Positions 1 to 9,816 of a stretch of 25,053 nt of DNA are shown piece after piece. How positions within the stretch are numbered: position 1 is the first letter of the stretch; the number at the start of each line of letters is the position of its first letter. A program made the position numbers and the translations under genes. The notes below the pieces were generated by a model that worked only from the letters and a program-made list of their open reading frames with translations, searched no databases and had not been told where the DNA came from. This DNA comes from Spirogloea muscicola (lineage: Eukaryota; Streptophyta; Zygnematophyceae; Spirogloeales; Spirogloeaceae), in assembly GCA_009602725.1 (NCBI GenBank), contig WELB01000051.1, positions 333,170 to 358,222 on the forward strand, given 5' to 3'.

Positions 1-104
1 GCCTCCGGGTCTCGGCGGAGTGCCTCCTTCCCTGCCTCGAGCTACTCGGACCTGATGTTGCTCACTCGCGGGTACTGAGCTTCCCTAGTATGTTGTCGTG
101 ATTG

Positions 105-960
105 GTAGAGTAGAGGAGTCCTTCCTCGGCTTCTCATTCTTCGGCTTTGGACATTGTCCATTCTTTTTGGGCTGGCTTTGCCAGCCCCTCTTTCTTTATG
201 GGCGAGCCTTCTTCTTTGCCAGCCCCTCTTCACTATGGGAGCGCAATTTCTTTAGCTGCGCCTCTGGCTTTGTTCTTCTGGCTTTCGTCGGGGGAATCGC
301 TGCTAGTTCTTTCTGATTTGCGGCTCATTACCAACTGATTCATCCTACCGGCCCCCCTTCTCTATGGGCGAGCGCTTTCTTTCTGAGACAGCACTTTTGG
401 CCCCCTCGGACCTTGTCATTACTTTTCGGGCTGGCAGTTTACAGCCCTTTGCCCCCTTTGTCAGTTCTGTTAGGGCTGGCTTTTCAAAGCCCTTGCCCCC
501 TTTCGGTGAGCATCTCCTATGAAGAGGTGGCACTCCCAATGTGGGCAAGGGCTGCGAAAAGCCAGCTCAAAAAGAATTCACAAAGGTTCAGAGGGGCCTA
601 AGAGCAGCTATGGGAGAAGCCACCACCTCCTTGGAGCCCACATTCTTTCAAATGGCCAACTATTCCAGGCTCCCTCCCTCCGCCTCAACCCCGAGACCAA
701 GAAGAAGAGGAGACCAAGCTGTCATGCTATATCACGTCGACGGCCTATTTGTGTCGATATCGACAAATTGCATAGAGAAGAGGGGTTCGCAGAGGCCAGC
801 CCGAAAAGAATGGGCGAAATCCAAAGAGCCAAACTAGATGCGAGAGAAAAATGAAACAGCTGGACACAAGACGACGCAACAGGAAACTCAGTAACCCCTT
901 TTAAGCAGCCCTCTTCTCTATGGGCGAGCACTTCTCTTTTAAGCAACCGCAGGTTAGAGA
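105..960. repeat. cluster of dispersed GGGCTGG...CAGCCC repeats
   Basis: Many short related units in both orientations share a core GGGCTGG, 8-10 bases, (C/A)AGCCC, then TTGCCCCC and a 'CTCTATGGGCGAGC' tail. Clear units sit near 167-235, 349-373, 424-447, 470-507, and in inverse orientation near 540-575 and 785-825. The stretch 275-700 is related to 9470-9745. Open frames here are repeat-derived and not supported as genes. Bases 1-104 show nothing I can name. Confidence 0.6.
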
Positions 961-1182
961 AACTATGCTCCTGGTAGCGGGTCCCCAGGCCGGAGCCAGA
1001 AGCCGCAGCGAGGGCACGGCCGGCACGCAAATGCAACGCGCGAGCCATGGACCTCAGCAGCGAGATGGACAGGACTAGGACAATTGACCTGGCTTGACAC
1101 TTGGAAAGCTGTGGTCGAGCCACACAGTCTTGGGTACTGGTTATCGAAGACTCATGAGATAGCAGCGCACATCCTTTGTTTG

Positions 1183-1403
1183 CCAAGCGAACTCTGAGCT
1201 AAGTTCTAATGCATTGGACTGCTTGTACCATTGCTGAGGACTTGGTTCAAGGATGCTCGTGTGACTGTTGTATTTGATTTGCATTGCTTTCAGTACAAAA
1301 TTGTCTAAGTATTTGACCTATCTTCCGTCAGTTGCTGCATGCGACTACGGTTAGGAAAAGTTGTCAACGTGGACGATCCTACCATTACAGACCTGGTTGA
1401 CAC
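1183..1403 (+). repeat. left arm of long inverted repeat
   Basis: These 221 bases match, in reverse complement, bases 1962-2181 at roughly 80 % by eye. Shared landmarks are CCAAGCGAACTCTGAG at the outer end, the run GTACCATTGC, GCATGCGACTA and GGACGATCCTA, and GTTGACAC at the inner end. It forms one end of an inverted duplication of a retroelement fragment. The homology continues inward as a short gag-like piece (1407-1473). Confidence 0.75.
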
Positions 1404-1406
1404 TGA

Positions 1407-1473
1407 CCTCAACTTATCGAAGACTCTGTGGAAGGATCTTCAGACTGTTCTCGAATCAATTCCCCTGAAAACA
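1407..1473 (+). repeat. inverted copy of gag-like segment
   Basis: This segment is the reverse complement of 1550-1616 with few differences (shared GATCTTCAGACTGTTCTCGAA). The left copy of the duplicated retroelement therefore runs from its leader straight into an internal part of gag, having lost about 340 bases that the right copy keeps. Confidence 0.7.
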
Positions 1474-1877
1474 TAACGAAAGTAGCACGCAGTCATTGTC
1501 TCGGTATCGAGATGCTGGAACTTAAAGAGCTCTTGCTTGTAATGCATGGTGTTTTCAGGAAATTGTTTCGAGAACAGTCTGAAGATCTCTTCCACAGGGT
1601 ATTCGATAAGCTGAGGCCCTGCTAAGTTTTCTGCATCAGAGGCTGAATCTGCAACGGGTATTCTTTTGGTCAAGACAGCTTCTTTGACCCTTCTGTACAT
1701 TTCTCCGGCATCACCAGTGAATTACTTAGTGAGCAGTATCAGTTTCTGCTCCCGTCTCATAAGACAACTTTGTAGACCTAGCTTACACAGTTCTGCTGTG
1801 AAGTGTTCTTTGACTTCGGCTAAGGAAAGCCCACCTTGTGTACCATCAAATTTGGGCCGATCCCCTGTTGCCATCAT
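1440..1877 (-). pseudogene. gag-like retroelement fragment with an internal stop
   Basis: Read on the minus strand from the ATG near 1877, one frame gives a gag-type protein: a PKFDG start, then SLAEVKEHFTAEL, GDAGEMYRRVKE, and a tail with FRLFSKQFPE. A single TAA at 1722-1724 interrupts an otherwise continuous frame. The KFDG...F/W layout with short amphipathic helices is usual for capsid regions of plant LTR retroelements (family knowledge). No zinc knuckle, protease or RT follows. The sequence ends at the symmetry point of the inverted duplication near 1475, so it is a truncated relic and not a working gene. Confidence 0.6.
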
Positions 1878-1961
1878 GTTTGTCCTCCGTAAACGAAGAG
1901 CTGACGAGACAGAAACAACTGCAGCCACAAAGAATTTGGTACCACAGGCGTAGATAGATCC

Positions 1962-2181
1962 GTGTCAACCGACCAGTGATAGGATCGTCCAGGTTGACAA
2001 TCTTTTCTGACCTTAGTCGCATGCAACAGCTGACGAAAGGTAGGTCAAACAGTTGATTTGTAATACTGAAAGCAATCTAACTTAGAAACAACAGCCACAC
2101 GAGCAGCCTTGAACGAAGTCCTACGCAATGGTACAAGAAGCAGTCCGACGCAATAGAACTCAGAGCTCAGAGTTCGCTTGG
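1962..2181 (-). repeat. right arm of long inverted repeat
   Basis: Reverse-complement partner of 1183-1403. On the minus strand it lies directly upstream of the gag-like frame, so it probably is the leader or LTR-derived part of the same degraded retroelement. No TG...CA ends or target duplication could be recognised at its outer edge. Confidence 0.7.
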
Positions 2182-2317
2182 TCAGCGCGACCAACATCTT
2201 GAGATTGTCTAATTATCGCGTAGTCTGACTCGTCAGCATTTGTCATTATCTAGATGCATCGACACCACCTTGCAATCGACCCCCTCGCGCATGACAGCTC
2301 CTTTCCTGGCGACTTTC

Positions 2318-2390
2318 CTTCATTCTTTCGTGGGCTGGCTCTTTACAAGCCCTCACCCCTTACAGAGCTGCTTCTTTCTGGAGGATCCTA
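2318..2390 (+). repeat. dispersed GGGCTGG-family repeat copy
   Basis: Contains GGGCTGGCTCTTTACAAGCCC followed by a CACCCC run and CTTCTTTCTGG, the same order as the units near 470, 9615 and 22720. The surrounding 2185-4346 stretch holds no gene I can support. Bases 2556-2585 (ATCTTCAGATGAGTGGCC) recur near 8838-8856, so this area shares another diverged repeat with 8740-8860. Confidence 0.5.
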
Positions 2391-4346
2391 GGAGCACCAC
2401 CATCCATCCATGGTCCAGATACTCGGGCTTAGGCACCAGCGGCCGAAACTGGCAGTGACACTATACCAGAATGTGGTGGGAAGTCAAGCTTGTGGGAAGG
2501 CAATATGTTGCATCATAGGCAAAGGCACCTTTTGATGACTCGGTGCAACCTGTAATTCTGATCTTCAGATGAGTGGCCATGAGCCGATCAGCCAGATTCC
2601 TGCTCCTCCATCCGACATTCTTCGTCGAGGCACAAAGACTTCACACATTCACATAGCTGGACTGTCAGTGCGGCAGGAAAGCCTTGACGAGTGCCTGCAC
2701 ACTTGGGAAATCCTCACCGGACTGACGATTCAAGTGGACTCTCCATGCCGCAGGGGAATCAAGAAACCTTTGAGAAAAGGGGCTATATCTGTGGTTGGCC
2801 AGCCCAGTAAAGTGGACTGGACAAAAGCCGAAAACCCAGAAAAGCGCCAACCAAGCAGCTACGCATGTGGCTACAATGCGCAGGTGCTCACTAGCCCCTA
2901 GTCAGCACCCGTATGTCAGAGTAGCCTGCAGCCGTGAAAATGTCACCATGGCAAAAGCCATAGCCAGCAGCCAAAGCGCGGCCTGCCCGCAAGTGCACCA
3001 CGAAAGCATGGACATGCTGGAGCGAAACGGACAGGCGCATGCGGAACACCTGAGCGAGCGACCCAGCAGTGCTGAATATGGGCTGCTCACCTGTCTGGCC
3101 TTGGCGTCGCATTAGCGCACGCTGGGGCTTGAGAAGATGTCTAATGACTCGGAGAAGACAGCCTTCCCTGGAAGGGGGCGATAGCTGGGTGGAGAAAGGC
3201 AACTCTCCAGGCTGACGATTGGATAGGATTTATTTGCCTCCTAAAAGTGAGACCGGCGCAACCTGGGGACGTGCCACGAGCAGGTGTGGTGCTTGCGTTG
3301 AGACGGGAGGCCACTACCCCTTGACGGTGCCACTAGTGGTTGTTGACGCTGACGTGAAGATTAGACAGCTCGTGCCAATATATAATTTGGCCCTCCCGCA
3401 CTGCTCTTTGAGAACTGACTGGGAGCTTAGGTAGAGGAATGTCACGACCACTCAATTGGGGCTTGGGCGATGGAGAAGCCCAAGGAAAGGTTGACAAGAA
3501 GCTGCTCTATATTACCGTATGAACATTTACGTGCACCGCTGACTCAAAATACAACCGAGTGGGCTACGTGGCAACCCAAGTCGCCTGGGCAAGCCGCCTC
3601 CGGAAGCGACAAGCGCCCCCCTACGTTGGACGGTAAGAAAGCATGAAGGGCTAAACGGCAGGAAAGAATGCATCTCCTTCACCAGGTCTGTCATGGTAGA
3701 CGGTTGGATTAGATTGTCGTTAGCAGACCATTGGTTGCCGTCAATACATCATTTTGCGGGTCAGTGCACGTATCTTATAAGGGCTTGTAGGGCTGGGATG
3801 CCCAATGGGGAACATGGTGTGATTAGAGGGGAAAAAAGAAGGCGAGCGATGCACATGAAATGAAAACATGAGGCCAAGCCGAGCCAATGTAAGGTTCAGG
3901 CGAATCAACAACGATGGTGTTGGTTAGCGAAGGGAGTGGCGTCTTCACCACCCTCGGACACCTTGGACCTTTCCCCTGCAGATTTCGATCAAGTTTTTCA
4001 ATTGCAGGCCCACTTCAATGCCTTCCCTAATCTTCTTGCTTCGCCGCGCCGCGCTTGCTTTACCTGCTCGCCCTTCTTACAGTGGACTTCAGAGGGACAA
4101 GCCATTCGTTACACCTTGCATGCTGTTTCCGCATATCTTTGACGAGCATAGAGCATGGGCGCCTCCTTACTTGTAGTGATTGTTTTTACCTGTCAACTAG
4201 AAAGTTAGTCAATCGACTGTGTCAAATCTCTGGTTGCTACAGGCGCCTACCCTGAAGAACTGACTTCAGCTGTTGCACAAGCAATGATTACATACAACAA
4301 ATTCTGTTACCCGATTGTCGTGTGACTGTTGTGGGCTCTTTTTGTT

Positions 4347-6662
4347 TCACTTGAAAGATGCAGCCCTGAAAGCAAAGGAAAGGATCGCCCGCCAGCGTCC
4401 GCTTTCTCTTCCGCTTCCGCCGTAGCTTCTCTCCCTTTTACGTCGATCACTTTCTTCCTCGACAACCACCGAGCTGGCTACATCCTGCACTTTGTGAGAT
4501 GGGCTATTAGTATCGACTGAAGGCACAGAAATACATATGGCTTGTGAGTTGGCTGCCAGATATTATTCCAATGTTCAATAGCTCAAGATCCTCCTTTTCA
4601 TAACTGGCTCCTAAGTGGTTGTAACAACTGACCAATTTTGATTCAGGTGCGGCCATGACTGCGGCTGTGGAACAGAATTTCCGTGGTAGTGAATCCCTAG
4701 GCACGACCTAAGATTGGTCAAGTCATGAGGCAGCACACATGTCAGTCCATCAATGACATCTTGATCAACCAGTAACCCAGCACAACAAGGTGCACTCAGC
4801 ATTTCAACAGCGATAGCTGAGCAGGTCATTGTCATCACCCACATTGACCTGGCTTCCTCACCATGTCCAGAAGCAAAGGTGAAGGTGAAGGTGAAGCTGA
4901 AGGTGGAGGTGAAGGTGGAAAAAGACATGCCACTGGTCGTGCATCATGCTTGACATGATCACAAAGTGGGCAAGATGCACTGCTGGTTGACGAACTAGAA
5001 ATCGTTCCTTCAAGCGAAGTGTCCTTCAACCAAATCCTCCAAAGCACAGTTTGATCCTGCGCAACGCAGAGTGAGATAGATGCTATCCACGTCTCCACAG
5101 ATTCATAAGGGCATCATTGCTAGTCAACCTTGAGGCAGCACCATTCTCATGCACATGAGGTGAGACATGCAAACGAGTCAAGGGTGGAGTGATAGTAGGA
5201 ATCTGCAAGTTAGACTATTAGCTGATTGAAGCATATATCTTCATGATGCTTGTGAGCAGCATCAATGCTCCAGGAAGCCCTCCAAGGAAGCTTTGCTGCT
5301 TACCTGTCTCTGGCCTTTTTGCCGGAAGCTATACTCGTGCACAAAAGAACTTGCTTTTGACTTAGCCTGACAAGGTTGTATGAAGATATTAGTAGATGTC
5401 TTCCGATTTTTGCCTCCTCCTCCATTGCATCTGTAATATGATAGGATTCTCTTTGTTCCAAGCCAGCAGTCGCCATCCTTAATAGGAGTGGAGCCTGAAC
5501 ATTTCCATTCCCCTACTTTCTCGTTATCCTTATTCTTCACTACCCGTGTGTGTTTTCCATCAGACATCAGCCTTGGAGTGTGAATGATGTAGAACTTCCT
5601 CTCGTGGAGCTCATTGCAATATCCTCCTTGACCTAAGCCTGGAAAACAAATTATGTGTTGTATTTTGAGATGTTGAGGTTTTCCGGCACAGTCTATGCTA
5701 TGCAGCTCTTGAAGCAGTCACAAGTCCCCACCCTATAACAGTGACTAGCTTGGACGTGTAAGGAATTGCAAGCCACTGCATAGCAAGCATTCGACTTGCA
5801 CACTTGTCAAACAGCATGTGCAAAAAGCTGTAGCCCTTATAGGAGGTACATTTTTATGCATGCCTGTTGCTTCAAACGCATGTAAGCCAATAATGATGCA
5901 TGCACCAGATGATTGATAAGAACTTCGGGATCTCTTCAAAAGCTTCAGAGCAAGTGTACCATGTGGCAGCTTCCGGAGCAGCTCCTCAGGAGGCACCAGC
6001 GCATCAGTCATTACTGGAAATAGGCATCTCTCATACTCTGTGAGCCCGCCGAGAAGCATGCTGAATAAAAGCAGAATCTCCTTATCTGTTGGACGGTAAC
6101 AATCTCCTGAAAGTGCGTGTGGGCGAGACGAATGTAGGGAACTGGCCATCTGCGAGGGAGGTCAAATTTCAGTCATGAATGCAAGGAAAACAGCAGTTCA
6201 TACCATGTCAACATTCTGTGATCGGAGACAAGGCACTTGACATTTGACTCAAAGGCGGTTTAGTAATACTTGTGATGTGGCAGCCGATACCACATTTCAA
6301 AGTTGCCATTTTGTAAACATGCAAGTCAAGGGTGGGCCTCAAGTCTCTGGCTCTAGATGCTTGAGACTCATTGTGTCGGCAATGTGGCTCTAGTAGCAGG
6401 GAGAGGAACATGGAGGAACATGGTCAAGACGGGATCTCACCGCAGGCTGGCTGGTTGCGAGTGCTGGCTGCACGCTCGAAGTGTGCAGTGAGGCCACCTG
6501 GTCAGGAACTTCAGCTTGGCAGGCCAGGAGTTTAGCAAGGTCGTCCTCAAATTGTTGGTCAATGTGGAGCTGACAACAGCCGTTTGAGTGGTCCAGGCTA
6601 CCAGGAAATTGATAACAGCCGTCTGAGTGGTCCAGGCTACCAGGAAATTGCAAGTCATACAT
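4347..6662 (-). CDS. NAC-domain-like transcription factor (spliced)
   Basis: Predicted sequence-specific DNA-binding regulator of the NAC family, acting in the nucleus. Model, 5' to 3' on the minus strand: 6662-6441, 6149-5960, 5638-5304, 5202-5155, 5056-4862, 4707-4633, 4484-4347, about 400 residues. All introns are GT..AG and all junction phases agree. Exon 2 carries RPTDKEILLLF, matching the NAC subdomain A pattern F.PTDEEL. Exon 3 carries ERKFYIIHTPR, GEWKCSGSTPI, LGTKRILSYYR and FVHEYSF, matching in order the NAC motifs EWYFF.PR, GYWK.TG, VG.KK.LV.Y and .MHEYRL. Exon 5 has a Pro/Ser-rich tract, and the last exon has a basic DRRKRERS stretch that could be a nuclear signal. Exons 2 and 3 are firm. 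Exon 1, the short exon 4 and the 3' exons are less certain; an alternative reading of exon 4 ends at a TAG (5083). The domain is divergent from land-plant NACs. Confidence 0.7.
4878..4919 (+). repeat. GGTGAA hexanucleotide microsatellite inside an exon
   Basis: Imperfect GGTGAA repeats (with AGCTGAA and GGTGGA variants) lie within the 4862-5056 exon of the NAC-like gene. On the coding strand they give Pro-Ser and Pro-Pro dipeptides. The unit is six bases, so length change would keep the reading frame. Confidence 0.7.
6571..6648. repeat. 39-bp tandem duplication, two units
   Basis: Units 6571-6609 and 6610-6648 differ at only two positions (GACAACAGCCGTTTGAG versus GATAACAGCCGTCTGAG, then an identical GTGGTCCAGGCTACCAGG). 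Thirty-nine bases is 13 codons, and on the minus strand it gives a repeated FPGSLDHS peptide inside the proposed first exon of the NAC-like gene. Confidence 0.8.
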
Positions 6663-6818
6663 TGTGGTGGCCTGGTGCAGGCGACTTGAAGGATGGGCTT
6701 TGGCACAAGCTGTGCTCACGAGGCCCTATGATTGTAAAGCAGGACGATGAGGCAACGACCTCTGCGTTCTGCTGACCAGAATCTGCTGCCACCGCTTATG
6801 ATAAAGCGTGACAGGCAT

Positions 6819-7169
6819 TCAAACGGTCGCTGCTGGTGCTGCGGCAAAGCACAGCAATCCAAAGGTAGTGCAAGCAGTGAGCGAGCCGCCGTTGACGGCG
6901 ACTCTGGATGAGGCCACAATGCACCTAGTCAGCGGCCTGTGCTGGGAGCTCTAACACGCCTGGGCTCGGCTGCTTACAGTGCACTGGGGAAGCTGTGGCT
7001 GCGGTTGAAAGTGAAGCTGGTCTTGATGTTCGAGCCGGCGGCGACGGCGGCGAGCAGGAGCCCCGAGCCAAAGAAAGGGAGGAAATCAATGAGGTTCAGT
7101 CCCTGACAAGAGCGGCCAGCCGGGGTTGTCCCTCACACGAGAGCAGGCTGAGCGGCGGGAAGAGAGCAT
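6819..7169 (-). CDS. small putative membrane protein, spliced, unidentified
   Basis: I do not recognise the family. Supported exons on the minus strand are 7102-6978, with GC-rich third positions (LIDFLPFFGSGLLLAAVAAG then SNIKTSF), a GTAAGC donor, and 6903-6819 (VAVNGGSLTACTTFGLLCF) ending in TGA. The 74-nt intron joins them in matching phase. Two hydrophobic stretches suggest a small membrane protein. A possible first exon, 7169-7137 (MLSSRRSACSR), follows a good pyrimidine-rich acceptor and ends at GTGAGG. It would be separated by a 34-nt intron, far shorter than the others here, so either the start differs or the sequence has an error. The stop lies 157 bases from the NAC-like start codon on the same strand, leaving little room for a NAC promoter. 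Confidence 0.4.
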
Positions 7170-7445
7170 GGACTGCCAAAGGGCAACAACAGAAGGAAAG
7201 AGTGGCCTCGTGTTAGACAGGATGTCTGCATCCGTTCCTGCTGTGGGCGCCCATGAGCCGACTAGGCGCAGCACAGCTCCAACTCCTGAGGTGGCGACAT
7301 TGTGAGGAGGGGCTGGCAGACCTCAGGAGGTGGGTCCCGCTCGGCTCGGTGTGCGCTCCATGGCTGGTCTGACCTCGTGCTGGCGACTCGGGGGGGTGTT
7401 ATCCACTCGGGTCAACAGCTCCAGACTTGACCCCGAAGAGAGAGA

Positions 7446-8060
7446 AGGCGCGCGGGGCGCATGAATTGAAAGGGAGGCCAATTCAAGCCAATACATTGTT
7501 CAGGCAGAGTCGAGTGCAGACTAAACAAGGCTACATAATACGGAGACCTAATCTAAGGTACCTAAGATGACATTAGTACCCACGGGTGAGCACAATTAAA
7601 TCTGACAAGCTAACTTGGGGAGCTGGAGCGCCGCCGCGAAAGCCGGAGGTCTGACTTAGAGCGCGCCCTGCACGTTGATGAAGAATGAAAGGAGCGCGGT
7701 GCGCATGACCTGAAAGGGAGGCCAACTCGAGCAGTGCAGAAGTCCTGGAAACGGAACAGCAAGCTGGCTAATAGGGTCACTATTGCCCACGAATCGACGG
7801 TGGCACTACACTTGGTGTATGTTCAAGGCCACCAGGTCGAAATGGTGCTCCTGATGGGTGGCCGGCGCTTGGCGGAGAAGGCGCGCGGTGCGCATGAATG
7901 AGAGGGTGGCCGGATGTACGGCACTACAATGCTCAGGCAAAAGCTAGTGCAAAAATTGGGCTACATGACTTGAAGCCCAACTGTTAGGAAGGTGGCTAAG
8001 GTGACATTGTGACGTTTTCGCGAATGAGCACAAAGAAATCCGACAGGGCTAATTTGGGGG
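7446..8060. repeat. three diverged tandem-like repeat units
   Basis: The phrase GGCGCGCGGTGCGCATGAAT..GAAAGGGAGGCCA starts units near 7446, 7690 and 7882. Units one and three also share a downstream block (GTGACATT...GAGCACAA..AAATC.GACA.GCTAA.TTGGGG at about 7566-7625 and 7998-8058). A more distant relative lies at 3840-3900. No coding potential is evident. The preceding stretch 7170-7445 shows nothing further. Confidence 0.55.
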
Positions 8061-8293
8061 GGACCACCCAGATGGGACCACTCCTTCGAACTCTGCTCAT
8101 TTTTGGCCTGGCCTGGCCAAAAACAGCCACCGCCCTCTACTGAAAGATTCTTCATCACAGCCATCGCCCTCTACCCCTCTCTTCATTCTTCTACTGGAAG
8201 AGCCTTCTTCTTGACATTGATTTCGAGCTGGCTGTTACGGCGCTCGCCCCCAGATGGATCTCATTTGCAAAAATAGCCACTTCATTTCTCTCA

Positions 8294-8652
8294 CCCAGAT
8301 GGGTCTCAACGAGCGGCTGGCCGGTCTCCCCCAGACTGCGGGCTCTGAATTTGGCGGCGAAGTCCGAGTGGGGCAGCGCATTGTTCTCGCACAAGTCATG
8401 CCGGCTTCCTACACCGTCGACTTCATTTTCTCGGCGACTCAGACTGCTGTTGAAAACAAACAACAAAGCCTGCATCTAGACCGTCGAGTTACTCCACGTG
8501 GCTGCATCGACGGCGCTCGAGGGGGTAAGCCGCCGCATCACTCGGGCTCGGAGCGTGCCAGGTGTCACAAGCAGCAGACCACGTGGTGCTGAGTCCAGTC
8601 AAAGTGGTCTCAACTTCCACAAGCTCACCCGGCTGGCACACTTTCGTAAGCA
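8294..8652 (+). repeat. diverged direct repeat, copy 1
   Basis: Matches 9077-9456 in the same orientation. Shared landmarks are GGGTCTCAACGAGCGG, GTCTCCCCCAGAC, GCATCGACGGC.CTCGAGG, AAGCCGCCGCA and ACCCGGCTGGCAC. A 112-residue open frame across it (8254-8592) tracks the repeat and has no recognisable domain. Confidence 0.65.
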
Positions 8653-9076
8653 ATGCTTGGAGCGCACATCTTATCAGGTGTTCAACAAACTCCTCCTGGA
8701 TTAGGCGTCATTAGCGAATAGTCAAGAAAGATAGGAATGACAGATGAATGCGGTAAACAGTCAAGCTTGCAAAAGCGTAAATGAGGCGTCATAGGCAATG
8801 GTACATCCCATTGGCATGGAATGCAATGATTTGAATATCTTCAGATGAGTGGCCTGGAGGCAAACAGCCGATCCTCAGGTTTTCCTTACATCTGGAAGAT
8901 ATTGCCCAGACACAATGCTAGCCATACATATGCTGCAGGATTTGAACGCTCAGCATGAATGTACAGGTCATTGTCATTGTCAAGGTAATTCCTTCAATAC
9001 AGGAAGCGGCGGCGAGCAGACCCATAGTCTCTGTACCCACCCCGTTTTGGGTGCTCCGCGCTTGGTGGTGGGACCA

Positions 9077-9456
9077 CCCACATTGGGTCTCAACGAGCGG
9101 GCGCCCGTCTCCCCCAGACGGCGGGTCTGGATGTGACGACGAGTCCACAGGCACCGACGGGGCTTTCCCCCTTGCTCGTAGGGCGGCAGCGGGGTCAATG
9201 CTGGAAGTCAAGTAGGCATCGATGCCGTCGACGCGATAACATCCACGGCTGAGGGGTCGGTACAAGCCGTGCATCCAGACCGTCCAGGAAATGCCACGTT
9301 GCAGCATCGACGGCACTCGAGGCAGGGGGCAAGCCGCCGCAGTAAGCGGGCTCCGAGCGGTGCCAAGTGTCACGACCAGCAGAACTTCGTGGTCCGTGTC
9401 CTTGTCACAGTGGTCACAGGGTCTACAAGCTACCCGGCTGGCACGCTTTCCGAAGT
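9077..9456 (+). repeat. diverged direct repeat, copy 2
   Basis: Partner of 8294-8652. It runs directly into the 9470-9745 repeat, suggesting that both belong to one larger repeat consensus. Long open frames on either strand here (for example 8918-9610 on the minus strand) are repeat-derived and show no domain. Confidence 0.65.
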
Positions 9457-9469
9457 ACCCCTTCAGCTG

Positions 9470-9745
9470 CAGCCTCCGGCTTTCGTCAGGGGAATTGCTT
9501 TCTGGCTTGCTAGTCTTTCTGATTTGCGGCTCCTCACTCGTAGTTACCAAGTGATGCATCCTCTCGGCCAAGCTCTGAGACGGGGCTTTTGCCCCTTCGG
9601 ACCTTGTCATTATTTTGGGGCTGGTTGTTCACAGCCCTTGCCCCCTTTGGGAGAGCAACATAGACCTCGCGGCGCACATTTTTTCAAGTGGCCAACTATT
9701 TCAGGCTTAAGCTCCCTTCCTCCAAATCACCCGTGAGACCAAGCC
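9470..9745 (+). repeat. second copy of the 275-700 dispersed repeat
   Basis: Shares with 275-700 the ordered blocks GGCTTTCGTC.GGGGAAT, CTTTCTGATTTGCGGCTC, CCTTCGGACCTTGTCATTA, GGGCTGG..GTT.ACAGCCC and CAA.TGGCCAACTATT.CAGGC. It ends about 70 bases before the retrotransposon LTR. Confidence 0.65.
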
Positions 9746-9816
9746 CAGGAGGCCTCTCACAGTCTTTCTTCTCACAGCCATCGGCCCCTGTTGTCCTCTG
9801 ACTTGAATACAAACGC

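Noticed and set aside
722-1186. 154-residue minus-strand open frame
   Set aside because: It overlaps the dispersed repeat cluster; its LRAGRALAA peptide recurs in other frames at 2891-3202 because the DNA is repeated.
1183-2181. Reading the inverted arms as terminal repeats of a DNA transposon
   Set aside because: The content is gag-like and part of gag is itself duplicated in inverse orientation, so an inverted retroelement duplication explains it better; no target duplication is seen.
3936-4142. Plus-strand frame with FDQVFQLQAHFNAF
   Set aside because: It starts at GTG only; no splice partners or domain could be found, so coding is not supported.
8918-9610. 230-residue minus-strand open frame
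   Set aside because: It covers two dispersed repeats, has no recognisable motif, and its diverged repeat partner at 8294-8652 does not keep the frame.
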